59,931 nt of DNA from Gammaproteobacteria bacterium (lineage in GTDB: Bacteria; Pseudomonadota; Gammaproteobacteria; GCA-001735895): contig JABHSO010000096.1 of assembly GCA_018669845.1 (NCBI GenBank), positions 1 through 59,931 of the forward strand, given 5' to 3'. The notes beneath the pieces were generated by a model. It saw nothing but the letters and a program-made list of their open reading frames with translations, was not told the origin of the DNA and ran no database searches. Shown one piece after another: positions 37,032 to 46,249 of this stretch; position 1 is the first letter of the stretch, and each line of letters begins with the position of its first letter. Position numbers and translations under genes: made by a program.

Positions 37032-40000
37032 TTAATCAATTATTATTTCAAGATTTCCATCCTGTACTACGGTCACTTCAATGGTAAAACTGACTGAATC
37101 AGATGCACCATCTTCATCAGTTACGGTCAGACTTGCATCATAGCTACCCACTACCAGAGTTCCACTTGCTATAGATAACAGTGACCCAGTAAACGACTGT
37201 CCATCAACAACCCATGCATAAGTTAATACATCAGTAAATTCATCACTGGCTATAGCTTGTATGGATATATCCTTATCTTCTGCTATTGCTAATACCGCAC
37301 CAGCTGTTGGTGAGGATATTTCTGGTGCCAAATTAACACGAGCTGTAATTTCAATGGTCAGGCTAACCGTTGAAGAAAGACCTCCACCATCTGTTACTGT
37401 TAGGGTTGCACTATGGCTACCCACCGAGAGTGAGCCACTCGCCACTGTTAGCGAAGCTCCACTACTTTGCTGACTGTCTACAACCCATGCATAAGTTAAC
37501 TGCTCAGTAAAATCATCTGTTGCGCTGGCAGTGATGACGAAATCATCAACCTCTGATTTAGTAACGGTAGAAGCATCAGTTGGTGATTCAATGACAGGAG
37601 GTTCATTTACGGTAAAACCTACACTGTCCGAAGCCTGGCCTGAGCCATCACTAACGACAAGAGATGCTTCATACACACCGGAAGATAACGTTCCTGATGA
37701 AACCGTCACAGACTCACCGGTAAGAGCCTGACCATTAACTATCCAGCTATAGGTCAAATCATCCCCTTCAGCATCAGTTGCGACGGCCGTTAGCACAATA
37801 TCATCATCATTAGTGCCAGATGTCGCATCAAACACGGGGGCAGATACGGTAGTAGAAGTAATTTGAGGAGGCGCATTACTGAACACTCTTATATACCTTT
37901 CAGTAGCAGAGGATGCTCCTTCATTATCCTCAGCAGTAAAAGTGGCAACATACACACCTTCAGTCAATTCACCTGCAGCAATAGTGTCTGAACCGGTGGT
38001 TCCTCCACCAACAAGCTGAACCTGATTTGAATCCGCATCAGTTACTACCCATGCTTCAGAAACTACTTCTACATCATCAATGGCTGCTGCCTCAAGAGTC
38101 ACTGCTTCAGCATTACTGCCATCCTGTTCAACCAGAATATTCGCAGGCAATGCAAATGCATAAATTACTTCCGGTGACTCGTTAGCCACTACGTTCATGT
38201 TAATTTCGATAACATCACTCTTTGCATCATCACTCAGAACGGCAGAGAGCACACCATCTGCAGTTGCTGTAAAGTCACAACTATCACCATCCGGACAACT
38301 AAAAGCATCCCAGCTAACATTCACTGTATCCCCATCCGGATCAAAGTAAACTGCTTCATAACTTCCTGCATCACTGGCTCTCAAGTCATCACTACAGCTC
38401 AATTTTTCTGTGGTTCTGATGCAACCCAGCAGTGCGGTATCTGTGCCAATTGTTTTCCTGACTGCAAGAGCACGAGGAGCACGATTACCCTGCTCTACGA
38501 TGACAATGCCTTCATTTGATACACTACCACCGTTATTATCGGTCACAGTGACTGATACCGTATAATCACCGGCAGCAGAAGCGGTAAAAGTTTGCACATT
38601 GCTATCAAATGCACTCGCAGAAGTCGCTGCAGCAGACATGCTACAACTTGCCGAAGGCTCACAATTCCAGTCAAAAGAAATACTATCACTGTCTGCATCA
38701 AAAGCAGCTGCAACAACAGAGGCACTTATCTGGCTCTCACCTGCTGGAATAATCAGCCTGCGAGGTACAAAAAAGTTGGTTAATTGCGGCGCTAAATTTT
38801 GCAACATCAAATCAAGGCGCACAGCATTTCCATCATCATTATCTTCATCAAGATCCGTAGCGCCATTAACATGCACCGAACCTGTCTCTGCACCAAACTC
38901 AAAATCAAGCTCAGTTCCAGGAACACTCATTGAGTACTCACCATTTACATTAGTGATACCCCAATCCCAAAATCGTTGCCCTGTGACTCGAATACTTACA
39001 CCCGCCACAGGATCACCGTTTTTAGTGGCTTTACCAAACAATTTATATTGCCTTGGATTGGTTAACTCCATTTTACCCAGGTTATTGTCAACACAGTCTG
39101 TAGTAGATGTTGAAAAAGATGCTATGGATGACAAATCCATATACTCATATTTATAGGCTCTTTGATTCCAGACATAGAATGACCAGTTGGCTGGGTCAGT
39201 AGGGTCTCCACCAAAAACCAGCCTTTCAAAATTAATTACGCCATCCTGAATATAAGGCCAGTCATAGCCTCCATCCGGCATATTTATATTTAAATTTCCG
39301 GTAAATTTTTCCTGATCTTCTCCGGCATATACTATTTCACCAATGAAACAAATTTTAAGCACATCAGTCACAGCTTTGATGGGCCAGTCAAGATTGATCC
39401 ATCGAATCCACTCATTACCACCAGTAATTTGAATTCGAACATACAGACCCAAATTAGAAGAATTATCCAGAGGCAGTGTCAGGTCAGCCACATTATAAGT
39501 TGAAGTTGTGCCATCAAAATCGACCAGAGTTCCATTCCCTACGTATTGCCAGCCGCCTCTATAAACATAAATAGGTACCTGAATTCCTGCTGTCGTATCA
39601 TCCTGATCAGCAGTAATTGTTTCATAGCTTTGCAACGGTAAAGACATATACATAGCAGGATCATCACCATCTGCGGCTGCTCGCGCACCAGTAGGTTCTA
39701 CCAGGGCTAGCGCATCCCCATTTTGATCGACAAGATCTACCTGTGAAAAAACAGAAGAGATTAGACGATATTCTTCTTCACCAGCAGCTACTCTGGCTGC
39801 AGGAGTTGGCTCGGATGTATCGATACCTTCACCACTACCGACATCACCTGTTCCGGTAAAATCTCCCGGAAATGATTGAACCTGGTTAGGGTCATTTGGA
39901 TCAAAGTGGGCAATTTTTGCGGTTACAGCAGAGACATCAGCTGAAACCCGGTCAGCGGGTATAGACATATCCAGTAAAGTTTCAGTACCGGCAGCAATCC

Positions 40001-40601
40001 TCGCTTTCGCATAATCTGTACCCGCTACAGCAGCGACAGTTCCATCAGGCTGTTTAATAATGGCAAAACGAAAAGCAGGAGACCCACTGGCAGTAAAAGC
40101 AAGTTCGTCACGTGTTTGAGTAACAACATTTACAGGGCCAAGCCGCGTAATTACGATAGTCCTTTCTTTAGGGATCACTGTTTTCTGACCAACCGTATAA
40201 CCATCCTTTTCGAAAGTCAGTTCAACACGATCAATCAACTGATCATCCTGTTCAGCTATCGCAAGTCGAAAAGCACCATTTTCATCGGTTGTAGTGGATA
40301 AGGTTCCGACCTCAACATCACCAGAAAATAAGATAGCTGTCACCTGAACATCAATAAGAGACTGAGGATTTATATCCGGTGAAGTACTGGCTACTGTGGC
40401 ATCACCACTTACTCCGGCACTTACTTGCCCGGTAATAGATTTCTCAATTAATGTAACTGGGTCGGGATCGACTATTACAGGAGGATCTACAGGATCACTT
40501 CCGCCGCCACCTCCACAGCTGGCTATCGCTACAGAAAAGAAAGCAATAAATGCTGAAAATAAAATTTTGTTTGACTGCAGAGCTTTATAACGTACTTCCA
40601 T
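37032..40601 (-). CDS. Large lipoprotein with CarboxypepD-like and PKD/Ig-type repeats
   Basis: A 1189-residue lipoprotein. ATG 40601 is preceded by gagagg; the frame extends six codons to a TTG. The lipobox is AIASC (C29), followed by GGGGG. Then comes a carboxypeptidase-regulatory-like domain (about 50-150), a central region with another such domain (KLFGKATKNGDPVAGVSIRVTG), and at least six PKD/cadherin-like beta-domains to the end. The last three share LTYAWVVDGQ-type strands and LTVTD endings. No catalytic motif is seen. It is likely an outer-membrane-anchored adhesin or scaffold. A hairpin lies in its leader. Confidence 0.7.
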   Translation of the reverse strand: MEVRYKALQSNKILFSAFIAFFSVAIASCGGGGGSDPVDPPVIVDPDPVTLIEKSITGQVSAGVSGDATVASTSPDINPQSLIDVQVTAILFSGDVEVGTLSTTTDENGAFRLAIAEQDDQLIDRVELTFEKDGYTVGQKTVIPKERTIVITRLGPVNVVTQTRDELAFTASGSPAFRFAIIKQPDGTVAAVAGTDYAKARIAAGTETLLDMSIPADRVSADVSAVTAKIAHFDPNDPNQVQSFPGDFTGTGDVGSGEGIDTSEPTPAARVAAGEEEYRLISSVFSQVDLVDQNGDALALVEPTGARAAADGDDPAMYMSLPLQSYETITADQDDTTAGIQVPIYVYRGGWQYVGNGTLVDFDGTTSTYNVADLTLPLDNSSNLGLYVRIQITGGNEWIRWINLDWPIKAVTDVLKICFIGEIVYAGEDQEKFTGNLNINMPDGGYDWPYIQDGVINFERLVFGGDPTDPANWSFYVWNQRAYKYEYMDLSSIASFSTSTTDCVDNNLGKMELTNPRQYKLFGKATKNGDPVAGVSIRVTGQRFWDWGITNVNGEYSMSVPGTELDFEFGAETGSVHVNGATDLDEDNDDGNAVRLDLMLQNLAPQLTNFFVPRRLIIPAGESQISASVVAAAFDADSDSISFDWNCEPSASCSMSAAATSASAFDSNVQTFTASAAGDYTVSVTVTDNNGGSVSNEGIVIVEQGNRAPRALAVRKTIGTDTALLGCIRTTEKLSCSDDLRASDAGSYEAVYFDPDGDTVNVSWDAFSCPDGDSCDFTATADGVLSAVLSDDAKSDVIEINMNVVANESPEVIYAFALPANILVEQDGSNAEAVTLEAAAIDDVEVVSEAWVVTDADSNQVQLVGGGTTGSDTIAAGELTEGVYVATFTAEDNEGASSATERYIRVFSNAPPQITSTTVSAPVFDATSGTNDDDIVLTAVATDAEGDDLTYSWIVNGQALTGESVTVSSGTLSSGVYEASLVVSDGSGQASDSVGFTVNEPPVIESPTDASTVTKSEVDDFVITASATDDFTEQLTYAWVVDSQQSSGASLTVASGSLSVGSHSATLTVTDGGGLSSTVSLTIEITARVNLAPEISSPTAGAVLAIAEDKDISIQAIASDEFTDVLTYAWVVDGQSFTGSLLSIASGTLVVGSYDASLTVTDEDGASDSVSFTIEVTVVQDGNLEIIID

Positions 40602-40613
40602 CACACCCTCTCT

Positions 40614-40639
40614 AATCAAGTAGAGATTTCTACTTGATT
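40614..40639 (-). promoter_or_regulatory. Leader hairpin of the PKD-repeat lipoprotein gene
   Basis: The perfect 10-bp arms aatcaagtag (40614-40623) and ctacttgatt (40630-40639) surround a 6-nt loop. It ends 12 nt upstream of the ATG, next to the ribosome site. It may affect translation, or act as a terminator for + strand transcription, since T and A runs follow on that strand. Confidence 0.55.
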
Positions 40640-41000
40640 TTTAAAATTTCTTAATTAATTTTGTTAGTTATTATTTATATATCAACAGGAAAATATTTAT
40701 TTCTTAATTCACACTAAAAATATTTTTAACCAATGTCAACACAAAGCTACACCCCTAATTTACTATATTATTAATATCTAAATTAGGAATTAACCCCCAA
40801 TAGCAACCATAAAAATGACTATGTTTTGTAATAATAGACCATAAATTATAAATTGCTCAAATTTATTTAATATTTATTTACTGACGAAATTAACCCCATT
40901 CAATTGGCTATATATATGGAAAAGTAAGACAGTCATTTTGATGATTAATTAAGGCTTGAAAATATACAGTTAGACGATAACCACCAGTGTTTCAGGAAAA
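40640..41000. other. AT-rich spacer
   Basis: About 360 bp with no credible gene. It is the promoter region for the PKD-repeat lipoprotein (minus strand) and lies downstream of the class V aminotransferase. I see no riboswitch or clear terminator. Confidence 0.5.
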
Positions 41001-42131
41001 TTAAAAGCATTTAATCCTGGAGATAACTTTTTCCAACTGCTCCAAAGGAGTATAAAAATGCGGCGACAGCCGAATCCCACCCCCTCTCTGGGCACATAAG
41101 ACCTGCTCTTTCGACAGGTATTGATAGAGTTCATCATTTGCTATTTTATGGCTACGAAAAGTTATAATGCCAGATAAACGCTGCTCAGTACTTTCACTCA
41201 AAATTTCAATATGCTTAATTGGCTCTAACTGCTCAATTAACAACTTACTACGCTTTATTACTCTCTCACCTATTTTGGACATACCTACGTCCAGCAACAA
41301 TTCAACACTCGCATTCATCGCATGAATGCCCAACATATTCGGGCTGCCACATTCAAACCGTTTCGCACTCTGGGCAAGCTCAAATTGTTGCACAGAATAA
41401 TCACTCAATTTATCCACCATGTGCCAGCCATACTGCAGGATATCCAGTTTATCCATAACCCCTTTACGAACATAAAAAAGCCCCAGACCCTCTGCCGACA
41501 AAAGCCATTTATGCCCATCAGCAATGACAAAATCAGCTTGAATAGCCTGAACATCAAACGGTAAAGCACCTATCTGTTGAATAGCATCAACACAAAATAA
41601 AATATTCCTGTCTTTACAAAATTGACCAATTTTATTCAGATCCATGCGAAAGCCATTATGATACTGCACTGCACTTACAGCGATAAGACGTGTATTTTCA
41701 TCACAAAGATCGAACAGACCCTGCTCGGGATCAGGTGAATTTTCTAAATCAAACTGCCGAAATTCCACTCCCTTTGAACTTAATGAGTTCCACACGAATC
41801 GATTGGAAGGAAATTCCTGCTGAATACCAACAACATTTTCTCCTTGCTTCCAGGGCAATCCGTAGGCCACAAAAGAAAGTCCTTCCGAAGTATTTTTGAC
41901 CAGTGCAATTTCATCCTCAGAAGTTGCATTAATCAATTGTGCTAGATTCTTGCGCAGATTTTTCTCCGTCTCCATCCACGCCAGATAATGTTTAGAGCCC
42001 ACCTGAAGATTTTCTTCAGCAAATTTCTTCACTGCATCTGATGTTACCTGTGGCCAGGGGCCAACTGCTGCATGGTTCAGGTGAATAAGGTTATTCGTTA
42101 CAGGAAATTGTGTGTTCATGTGCAAATTCAT
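41001..42131 (-). CDS. Class V aminotransferase (cysteine desulfurase/isopenicillin epimerase-like)
   Basis: A 376-residue PLP enzyme. Features are LNHAAVGPWP near the start, KNTSEGLSFVAYGL, VSAVQYHNGFRMDL, CVDAIQQIGALPFD, and the PLP lysine K208 in DGHKWLL. The C-terminal RGGGIRLSPHFYTP is the substrate-carboxylate region. There is no Cys-containing mobile loop typical of IscS/SufS, so desulfuration is doubtful and another beta-elimination or transamination is likely. ATG 42131 and ATG 42119 are both possible starts. It has no operon partner; decayed sequence lies upstream. Confidence 0.8.
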   Translation of the reverse strand: MNLHMNTQFPVTNNLIHLNHAAVGPWPQVTSDAVKKFAEENLQVGSKHYLAWMETEKNLRKNLAQLINATSEDEIALVKNTSEGLSFVAYGLPWKQGENVVGIQQEFPSNRFVWNSLSSKGVEFRQFDLENSPDPEQGLFDLCDENTRLIAVSAVQYHNGFRMDLNKIGQFCKDRNILFCVDAIQQIGALPFDVQAIQADFVIADGHKWLLSAEGLGLFYVRKGVMDKLDILQYGWHMVDKLSDYSVQQFELAQSAKRFECGSPNMLGIHAMNASVELLLDVGMSKIGERVIKRSKLLIEQLEPIKHIEILSESTEQRLSGIITFRSHKIANDELYQYLSKEQVLCAQRGGGIRLSPHFYTPLEQLEKVISRIKCF

Positions 42132-42199
42132 AAAATGAGTTAATTCATTATATCAATATTTTTAATATAATAATTTTGAAATCCTTCTGTTCTGTTGCT

Positions 42200-42740
42200 A
42201 CTGTAGCTAGCAGGAAGATACCCTGAGAGAGCTTGGAGCAGAAGGCAAGATAGGTGAAATTATCCATCGACATGAAAAAACCAATCACTAATAAACAGGT
42301 TTTTGAAAAGCATGTCTGGTTGTTAAATTTTCAATCAATAAACCTGATGTTAGATGGCATATATAAGACATTAATATATAGCTTAACTGGAAATTACTGA
42401 AGAAGAGGGTAATATTTCTCTCGCTAAAGAAAACCTGCCAAAAGGGGACTTCAAGCAAAGGTTAATGCCATGTTCCAGGCAAAAGCCGGTGTAGAAATAC
42501 CATGAATAAGTATTTGTTATTTTACAACTCAGCACATATTATAAAAATGCAACCAGCGCTACCTTAAACGACGGATCTAAAATTGATCCCTCTTCAACGG
42601 GACTTGGGTTGCGCTGGAGCTGGAAGCAAACTTAAACATCAGAATTTAGTACGGTAACATTTTACAAGGTGGTGGATCTGACAACAGCAGCAATCAGATA
42701 GGTGATAGCAAACTACACTTTAGCCTCATATATAAATTTA
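42200..42740 (+). pseudogene. Decayed coding fragments
   Basis: This 617-bp gap has no long frame but holds protein-like pieces in different frames. One is QEDTLRELGAEGKIGEIIHR with a run-on to tandem stops near 42290. Another is EITEEEGNISLAKENLPKGD (about 42390-42450). A third is ATLNDGSKIDPSSTGLGLRW to a stop at 42633. The last is SDNSSNQIGDSKLHFSLIYKFN, running into the next gene. The last two read like strands of an outer-membrane beta-barrel, ending in F-N, of the FhaC/ShlB or similar type. I take the region as the remnant of at least one degraded outer-membrane protein gene. The family is a guess. Confidence 0.45.
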
Positions 42741-42748
42741 ACCGAAAA

Positions 42749-43390
42749 ATGAATCATCCTTTTCGATCTTCAATTATAATTTTTTTCTTTTTCATTACCC
42801 CGGTATTTATCTGGTCTGGTCTGGGTACTAAACGTATCGACCTCTGGTTCGCTGAAATACTACCTCTTTTAATTGTTTATTTCATTCTGGCTAAAAGCTA
42901 CAAAACTTTTCCTCTTACCAACTTTAGTTATCTCATAGTATTTACTGGTTCAACACTTATGTTAATCGGCGCTTACTATAGCTATTCACTGGTTCCACTA
43001 TTTGAGACGTTTAAAGAAATTTTTGAATTTAATCGCAATCATTACGACAAACTCATTCATTTTTTCCAGGGTCTTACCGTTACTGTTCTCACCAGAGAAA
43101 TTATCAGTAGAAAATTTAGCATGATATCTTTGGGCTGGATTAATATTTTTGCTTTGACCTGTGCTGCTGCCATTGCTTCAATCTGGGAAATTATTGAGTG
43201 GCTGTTTGTGTTACTTGTTACATATCAGGGTGTCATCGAACCTTCAACTGGCTTCCTGGGAGAACAGAACTATTACTGGGATGCTCAATCAGATATGTTT
43301 TTTGCAGTTATAGGATCCATAGCAGCCGTTTTATTTTTAGCTAAATATCACGATAAACAAATAAAAAAGATTATCGCCGACTCAGTGTAG
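42749..43390 (+). CDS. DUF2238 membrane protein (YjdF-like)
   Basis: A 213-residue integral membrane protein with about six helices. The signature FNRNHYDKLIHFFQGLTVTVLTREII, then IASIWEIIEWL and FLGEQNYYWDAQSDMFFAVIG, matches the DUF2238/YjdF family. Function is unknown. There is no clear ribosome site before the ATG, and the decayed sequence runs into it. Its last 20 bp overlap the end of the convergent peptidase-like gene. Confidence 0.8.
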   Translation: MNHPFRSSIIIFFFFITPVFIWSGLGTKRIDLWFAEILPLLIVYFILAKSYKTFPLTNFSYLIVFTGSTLMLIGAYYSYSLVPLFETFKEIFEFNRNHYDKLIHFFQGLTVTVLTREIISRKFSMISLGWINIFALTCAAAIASIWEIIEWLFVLLVTYQGVIEPSTGFLGEQNYYWDAQSDMFFAVIGSIAAVLFLAKYHDKQIKKIIADSV

Positions 43391-44381
43391 TCACTTCTAT
43401 TTTTTCCAGACTGGGGCTATTAAAAATCAAATCAGGCATTGGAATACCTTTTACAGATGCAGCGCTGGAACATGAAAGCTGGCGTGGAGTATTATCAAGA
43501 ATGGCATAACCCAGATCTCCGAGTATATTATTTAGTGAAGCCGTTCTTTTCAACACAGGATTATATTGTCCCGGAATAAGAGCTCTCTTACCCATTTTGT
43601 TATCCAGATAATATGCTGACAATGTCGACGCATCCATGCGAACTTCATCGAGGCAAACATCAGCTACTTCTTCAAACAGGGACACAAAATATGAAGCACA
43701 ATCAGCTCCATTCTCTCTCCCATCATCCACAAGATAAGCAACTTTATCTGAAAGTGTTTTAAAGCTGATATAAAGAGGAATCTGGAAAGGGTAGTGTTGC
43801 GCCAAATCAGTTCCCATTGTTTCTAAAAGCTGGACTTCATGCTTTAACAGTTTCTGCCTCAAAGCTGGCTTAAGTCGCTTCGCCTGAACATAGTCATAGC
43901 TATTGATACCATAAACAAAACTATTTTCAGGGCATGATTCGTTATCAAAATCACTTCCCAGGCAATATAGATAAAACCTTCCTCCCACTTTCAGACCATC
44001 CATGCCTAGCTTAAAATCCTGATTTTTAGCCACATTCATTTCCACCGCATAAGCGAGGCCATCTTTATCTTTACCAATATAGGCCAGCACATGCGTAAAA
44101 CGACCAGGAGTCAGCACTGAGAGATTCTGGATTTTGTCATATTCTCTGGAATTAATATTTATATCGTGCCCTGAAAAAATCAGATCAAACCGTTCCAGTG
44201 GTTGATACTCAACCGGTTTTTGACTGAAAGCTTTTGAGGGAAAGTAGTAAGTCTCATTTATCAGGCTATCGATATCAGGCAGCGATAAATTTTTTTCTAG
44301 TCCAGGGGAACCAGATTCACCATTTAAAGTGAATATCATCACGGCCAAAAACAAAACAAATAGAGCTTTAATTTTCATCAT
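43371..44381 (-). CDS. Permuted NlpC/P60-like (YiiX-type) exported cysteine hydrolase
   Basis: A 336-residue protein with an N-terminal signal or anchor (about 4-21). ATG 44378 is an equal start. The order DLIFSGHD (66-73), TPGRFTHVLAYIGKD with H97, then ENGADCASYFVSLFEE with C228, is that of circularly permuted papain-fold hydrolases (YiiX/YebB type). There the His precedes the Cys. Relatives cleave peptidoglycan peptides or lipid-linked amide bonds. The gene overlaps the LolD-like ATPase gene by 14 bp, tying a periplasmic hydrolase to an ABC system. The family call is by motif order, and the fold is not proven. Confidence 0.6.
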   Translation of the reverse strand: MMKIKALFVLFLAVMIFTLNGESGSPGLEKNLSLPDIDSLINETYYFPSKAFSQKPVEYQPLERFDLIFSGHDININSREYDKIQNLSVLTPGRFTHVLAYIGKDKDGLAYAVEMNVAKNQDFKLGMDGLKVGGRFYLYCLGSDFDNESCPENSFVYGINSYDYVQAKRLKPALRQKLLKHEVQLLETMGTDLAQHYPFQIPLYISFKTLSDKVAYLVDDGRENGADCASYFVSLFEEVADVCLDEVRMDASTLSAYYLDNKMGKRALIPGQYNPVLKRTASLNNILGDLGYAILDNTPRQLSCSSAASVKGIPMPDLIFNSPSLEKIEVTTLSRR

Positions 44382-45078
44382 CTCTTTCCATTTTATTTTC
44401 TATCGAGATAATTACACCATCTTTCATTCGCAGAATAACATCTGCAAATTCACCCACCTGGACATCATGGGTAGCAATTAGCATCGTTCCCTGTTGCTGT
44501 TTAATAAACTGCTGTAACTTCGCAAGAATCACCAAAGATGTTTGACTATCAACATTTCCGGTAGGTTCATCAGCTAAAATCAATTTTGGATTATTCACCA
44601 GAGCTCTGGCTATAGAAGCTCTTTGCCTTTCACCACCAGACACTCTTGTAGCCAAAGCATTAACTCTGTTTTCCAGCCCCATGTTCTGCAATAATTCTTT
44701 CGCTTTCTGCCTTCGCTGAAAAGCATTCAATTCTTTATTATGAATCATAGCCGCTTCGATATTTTCACAAAGGCTTAACACCGGAATTAGATGGTGAAAT
44801 TGAAACACGAAGCCAAAAAACTCTCTTCTGAATCGACTTTTAGAACTAAATGATTCCAATGCTTTTCCTTCATACAGTAGCTCTCCCCTATCGACATCAT
44901 CAAGCTGACCGATCAGGTTCAACAGAGTGCTTTTTCCACAACCAGAACTCCCCATCAAAGCATATATTTTTCCTTTTTCCAGCGATAACGATATGCCATT
45001 AATTGCAGCAATATCACCATCACTATAACGTTTGTACAGACAGTGGGCTTTCACTATAAAGCGTTTATCAGCCGCCAC
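44368..45078 (-). CDS. LolD/MacB-type ABC transporter ATPase
   Basis: A 236-residue ATPase starting at GTG 45078. Walker A is GSSGCGKST, the signature is VSGGERQRASIARAL, Walker B is KLILADEPTGNVD, and the switch His is in IATHDVQ. These match the mechanotransmission group (LolD, MacB, FtsE). It overlaps the FtsX-like permease gene by 11 bp upstream and the hydrolase gene by 14 bp downstream. The complete unit is one permease and one ATPase. Confidence 0.9.
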   Translation of the reverse strand: MAADKRFIVKAHCLYKRYSDGDIAAINGISLSLEKGKIYALMGSSGCGKSTLLNLIGQLDDVDRGELLYEGKALESFSSKSRFRREFFGFVFQFHHLIPVLSLCENIEAAMIHNKELNAFQRRQKAKELLQNMGLENRVNALATRVSGGERQRASIARALVNNPKLILADEPTGNVDSQTSLVILAKLQQFIKQQQGTMLIATHDVQVGEFADVILRMKDGVIISIENKMERDDEN

Positions 45079-46192
45079 TTAATGCCTTTGCAATATTAAT
45101 TTTTGAGGCATGCAACGCAGGAAAAACAGCACTGACAATCGCTATCAACGTACAGATCAACAGGCTGTAAAGAAACATTCCAGCATCCAGACTACCGGGA
45201 AGATAGATATTGATTTCATTGTAGGCAACCTTCAGGTACTCAAGAAATCCTATAGAGCTGACAAAACCTAAAAGCCCACCGGTTAAAGCTAACAACAAGG
45301 ACTCTGCGATAAAGATATAAACAATCATACTTCGACTCCAACCAATAGCATGAAGAATACCGATTTCTTTAGTTCGCTCATGAACAGCAATTAAAAATGT
45401 ATTGATCAAAATAGCTGAAGCGATAATAAGGGTGATCAGTGCAACAATATCCGATAGATAAAACATATTTTTGACTACCCCTGTGCTGGAAAACTCACCA
45501 CTTTTTATCGGCATAATAGCCGGGTACTTTTCACTTAACTCAGTAATAATCCGATCTGTATCACGTGGATCTTTTAATGATAAAAATAACATATTGGTTT
45601 TATCCTTCTTACCCAGTATCTTTCTTGCGCACTCCAAATCACAAATCACACTACTATTGAAAAAGCTTATCCAGGAACGGAAACTACCCACTATCTTGAG
45701 CGGACTCTCTTGTGGAAAAGATAAGTTATCACCCACCTTGAGCTGCTGGTTCTTTAACACTCTTTGAGCCACAATCAATTCCTGTTTATCAGGTTCATTT
45801 AATCGACCTTCAAACAGACTGAGCCCAAGCTTATTGGCAACCTGAGAAATATTACTTATTCCGAACAGGTAAACCATATTTCTATCTTCAAAACGCTTTC
45901 GCCCTAAAACGATACCAACCATTGATTTAACTTCTGCAATATGAGCTATTTGAGTTACAACCTTAGGTGAAATTGAAGATGATAGAGGAGTTGTTGAAAA
46001 TTTGGACTGAATAACGATATCTACATTTTCCTGATGCATTAAACCTTTCATCTGATTTGCAAATGAATCAGCAACAGCCGTCAATAAGGTATACAGGCTG
46101 ATAATCATAGCTATGCTAAAAATGGTAAAGAAAGACCGTAGTGGAGTTCTCAACACATTTCGAAACGCATAGTGCAAGCCTATTTGGAACAT
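45068..46192 (-). CDS. FtsX-like ABC permease (MacB/LolE type)
   Basis: A 374-residue permease with TM1 at about 20-42, a periplasmic MacB-core-like domain (about 45-245), and three C-terminal helices (about 250-275, 295-320, 340-362) in the FtsX domain. The stretch HERTKEIGILHAIGWSRSMIVYIFIAESLLLALTGG is the characteristic FtsX coupling segment. The start lies only 20 bp past the terminator hairpin of the lipoprotein gene, with no visible ribosome site. Substrates of relatives are lipoproteins, lipids, peptides or mechanical force on the cell wall. Confidence 0.88.
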   Translation of the reverse strand: MFQIGLHYAFRNVLRTPLRSFFTIFSIAMIISLYTLLTAVADSFANQMKGLMHQENVDIVIQSKFSTTPLSSSISPKVVTQIAHIAEVKSMVGIVLGRKRFEDRNMVYLFGISNISQVANKLGLSLFEGRLNEPDKQELIVAQRVLKNQQLKVGDNLSFPQESPLKIVGSFRSWISFFNSSVICDLECARKILGKKDKTNMLFLSLKDPRDTDRIITELSEKYPAIMPIKSGEFSSTGVVKNMFYLSDIVALITLIIASAILINTFLIAVHERTKEIGILHAIGWSRSMIVYIFIAESLLLALTGGLLGFVSSIGFLEYLKVAYNEINIYLPGSLDAGMFLYSLLICTLIAIVSAVFPALHASKINIAKALSGG

Positions 46193-46212
46193 CTCAAATA
46201 CCGGTTTTTAAA

Positions 46213-46243
46213 GACCCGACACAGCCCTGACTATGCCGGGTTT
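46213..46243 (-). terminator. Terminator after the 314-residue lipoprotein gene
   Basis: On the minus strand, acccggca pairs with tgtcgggt (one G-U pair) and is followed by cttta and more T/A. It sits between the lipoprotein stop (46250) and the permease start (46192). Read-through may feed the ABC genes. Confidence 0.65.
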
Positions 46244-46249
46244 TAAACA

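Noticed and set aside
40640-41000. c-di-GMP riboswitch in the leader of the PKD lipoprotein
   Set aside because: I could not find the conserved GEMM core sequences; only a simple hairpin near the start codon is visible.
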